Assembly: GCF_003287455.1 (NCBI RefSeq)
Contig: NZ_PRLC01000014.1
Location: forward strand, 27,806-91,805
Reading direction: 5' to 3'
Length of the DNA stretch: 64,000 nt
From: Faecalibacterium hattorii
GTDB taxonomy: Bacteria > Bacillota > Clostridia > Oscillospirales > Ruminococcaceae
Position numbers and translations under genes: made by a program. Below, one piece after another: positions 63,130 through 64,000 of this stretch (position 1 is its first letter; each line of letters opens with the position of its first letter). The notes beneath the pieces are model-generated. The model saw nothing but the letters and a program-made list of their open reading frames with translations. It was not told the origin of the DNA and made no database searches.

Positions 63130-63588
63130 GTGCAGGAAGAAATCGAACAGAAGTCATTCAACATTATGATCTCCACCACAAAACTGTCTGCCCGGACCGT
63201 CCTCCGGGCGGTAAAGGCGGCATTTCGGCTGTACCAGTCCAAAACATCCCAAGGTAAGCAAAGTGTCCGCACCCTTCTGCGGCAAAACCGGGGCGTGTCC
63301 AGCGTGGAGATCAGCAAGACCGGCATCCGTAGTCTGGAACGCTATGCCAAAAAGTACGGCATCGACTACGCCATCCGCAAGGACAGCTCTGAGGTGCCGC
63401 CCCGGTATCTGGTCTTTTTCAAAGCCCCGGACGCAGAAGCCTTCAACTCGGCGTTCAAAGAGTATTCGGCATCTCTGCTGAACAAAGACAACCGCCCCTC
63501 GGTGCTGGCAAAACTGCATGAACTGGTGCAGGCGGCGGCAGAACTCCCCGACAAAGTCCGGCACAAGGAACAGGAGCGCGGACTGTGA
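63130..63588 (+). CDS. pcfB: PcfB-like conjugation protein (DUF3801)
   Basis: A 152-residue protein of the PcfB family, an accessory factor of the conjugative relaxosome/coupling complex in Gram-positive elements. Landmarks: EEIEQKSFNIMISTTKLSARTVLRAVKAAF and a conserved GKQSVRTLLRQNRGVSSVEI. GTG at 63130 is chosen for spacing from GGGAGGTG; GTG 63121 or ATG 63124 in the same frame are alternatives. Its stop overlaps the next start (63585-63588), as expected for the pcfB-virD4 pair. Confidence 0.85.
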   Translation: MQEEIEQKSFNIMISTTKLSARTVLRAVKAAFRLYQSKTSQGKQSVRTLLRQNRGVSSVEISKTGIRSLERYAKKYGIDYAIRKDSSEVPPRYLVFFKAPDAEAFNSAFKEYSASLLNKDNRPSVLAKLHELVQAAAELPDKVRHKEQERGL

Positions 63589-63893
63589 CCACGAAAAAGC
63601 TGACAAAACTGCTGGCGCTGTATCTGCCCTATCTCCTGCTGGGGCTGGTAGCAACCAATCTTGGCGAAGCATGGCGGCTTGCGGAGGGCAAGGAACTGGG
63701 CGATAAGATCATGTCCATGATGAGCACCATCCCGGTGGCATTCGCAAACCCTCTGCCCAGCCTGCATCCTCTGGATCTGCTGGTGGGCCTGTGCTGCGGC
63801 GCAGGGCTACGGTTGGCGGTCTATTTGCGTGGCAAAAACGCAAAAAAGTACCGTCACGGCATGGAGTACGGCTCTGCCCGGTGGAGTGCATAA
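63585..63893 (+). pseudogene. VirD4/PcfC coupling protein, truncated N-terminal part
   Basis: A 102-codon piece of a type IV coupling protein, normally about 600 residues. It has two hydrophobic segments (LLALYLPYLLLGLVATNL; PLDLLVGLCCGAGLRLAVYL) and the conserved RHGMEYGSARW, after which a stop comes within two codons (SA-stop). The ATPase domain is missing at this point. A serine recombinase gene starts 46 bases later, so the rest was probably displaced by insertion of that element. Confidence 0.85.
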
Positions 63894-63938
63894 TTTTAAG
63901 TGTAAACAACACCTACATGGACGCAGGAGGTTATGCAC

Positions 63939-64000
63939 ATGACTGATTATAGCAAAATTACAGCCCTTTACTCCCGCCTTTCTGTGGGCGACGAGGACAG
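63939..64000 (+). CDS. Large serine recombinase, N-terminal part (runs off window)
   Basis: The visible residues are MTDYSKITALYSRLSVGDED, the characteristic opening of large serine recombinases (TndX/TnpX type), with the catalytic Ser expected in YSRLS. A strong AGGAGG lies eight bases upstream of the ATG at 63939. The gene continues beyond the window. It is nested directly behind the truncated coupling-protein gene. Confidence 0.85.
   Translation, partial: MTDYSKITALYSRLSVGDED

Overview
The window looks like a chromosome segment of a gut Clostridia bacterium of the Oscillospiraceae/Ruminococcaceae, most likely Faecalibacterium or a close relative. This rests on the GC-rich, densely packed coding sequence, the Firmicutes-type regulation (T-box, FMN riboswitch, strong AGGAGG-type ribosome sites, near-consensus TTGACA/TATAAT promoters) and the gene content (carboxyspermidine-type polyamine operon, TRAP transporters, Firmicutes RepA/ParAB/PcfB conjugative module). 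Species identity is inference.

Region 1 (1-26 kb) is mainly housekeeping and transport. It holds mraY, a MATE exporter, a riboflavin ECF S component under an FMN riboswitch, mscS, a ZIP transporter and a split chromate-type transporter. A four-gene operon follows (aspartate-dehydrogenase-like, 2-hydroxyacid-dehydrogenase-like with missing catalytic residues, thiD, UlaG-like). Next come comEC with a degenerate C-terminal domain, a phosphoribosyltransferase, a HIT protein, alaS with its T-box, an rluA-type gene, a Cys-rich FMN alpha-hydroxyacid oxidase, tRNA-Ser, a class I amidotransferase, several envelope proteins of unknown role, and a GHKL/LytTR two-component pair.

Region 2 (27-34 kb) is a polyamine operon: arginine decarboxylase, a SpeE homologue, agmatinase, carboxyspermidine dehydrogenase and carboxyspermidine decarboxylase. 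It can take arginine through agmatine and putrescine to spermidine. It is preceded by a promoter, about 230 nt of structured, non-coding sequence and an intrinsic terminator, so the operon may be controlled by attenuation. This leader is the most interesting candidate in the window.

Region 3 (34-43 kb) is a surface-glycan locus: a two-domain and a single-domain GT2 glycosyltransferase, then rmlA, rmlD and rmlB for dTDP-rhamnose (rmlC is absent). Three copies of a roughly 200-bp MITE-like repeat lie between these genes. A lipoprotein, an XRE regulator and phosphofructokinase follow.

Region 4 (45.6-53 kb) is a TRAP uptake island on the minus strand: histidine kinase, AraC-type response regulator, DctP, DctQ, DctM and a second DctP, with a Crp/Fnr regulator upstream. 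A third, internally deleted DctP relic lies at 22.6 kb.

Region 5 (53-64 kb) is a mosaic of mobile DNA. A truncated ferredoxin-like gene is followed by a 4.9-kb segment bounded by two 98-bp direct copies of a tyrosine-recombinase gene fragment. This segment carries an extracytoplasmic redox module (CxxC micro-protein, membrane polyferredoxin, TlpA-like lipoprotein, decayed MsrA) and a divergent OmpR-type two-component system. After a tRNA-Leu 3'-half (an attachment-site scar), a conjugative element begins: small HTH protein, RepA, ParA with a 25-codon in-frame insertion, ParB, accessory DUF proteins, PcfB, and a VirD4 coupling-protein gene cut short just before a serine recombinase that runs off the end of the window.
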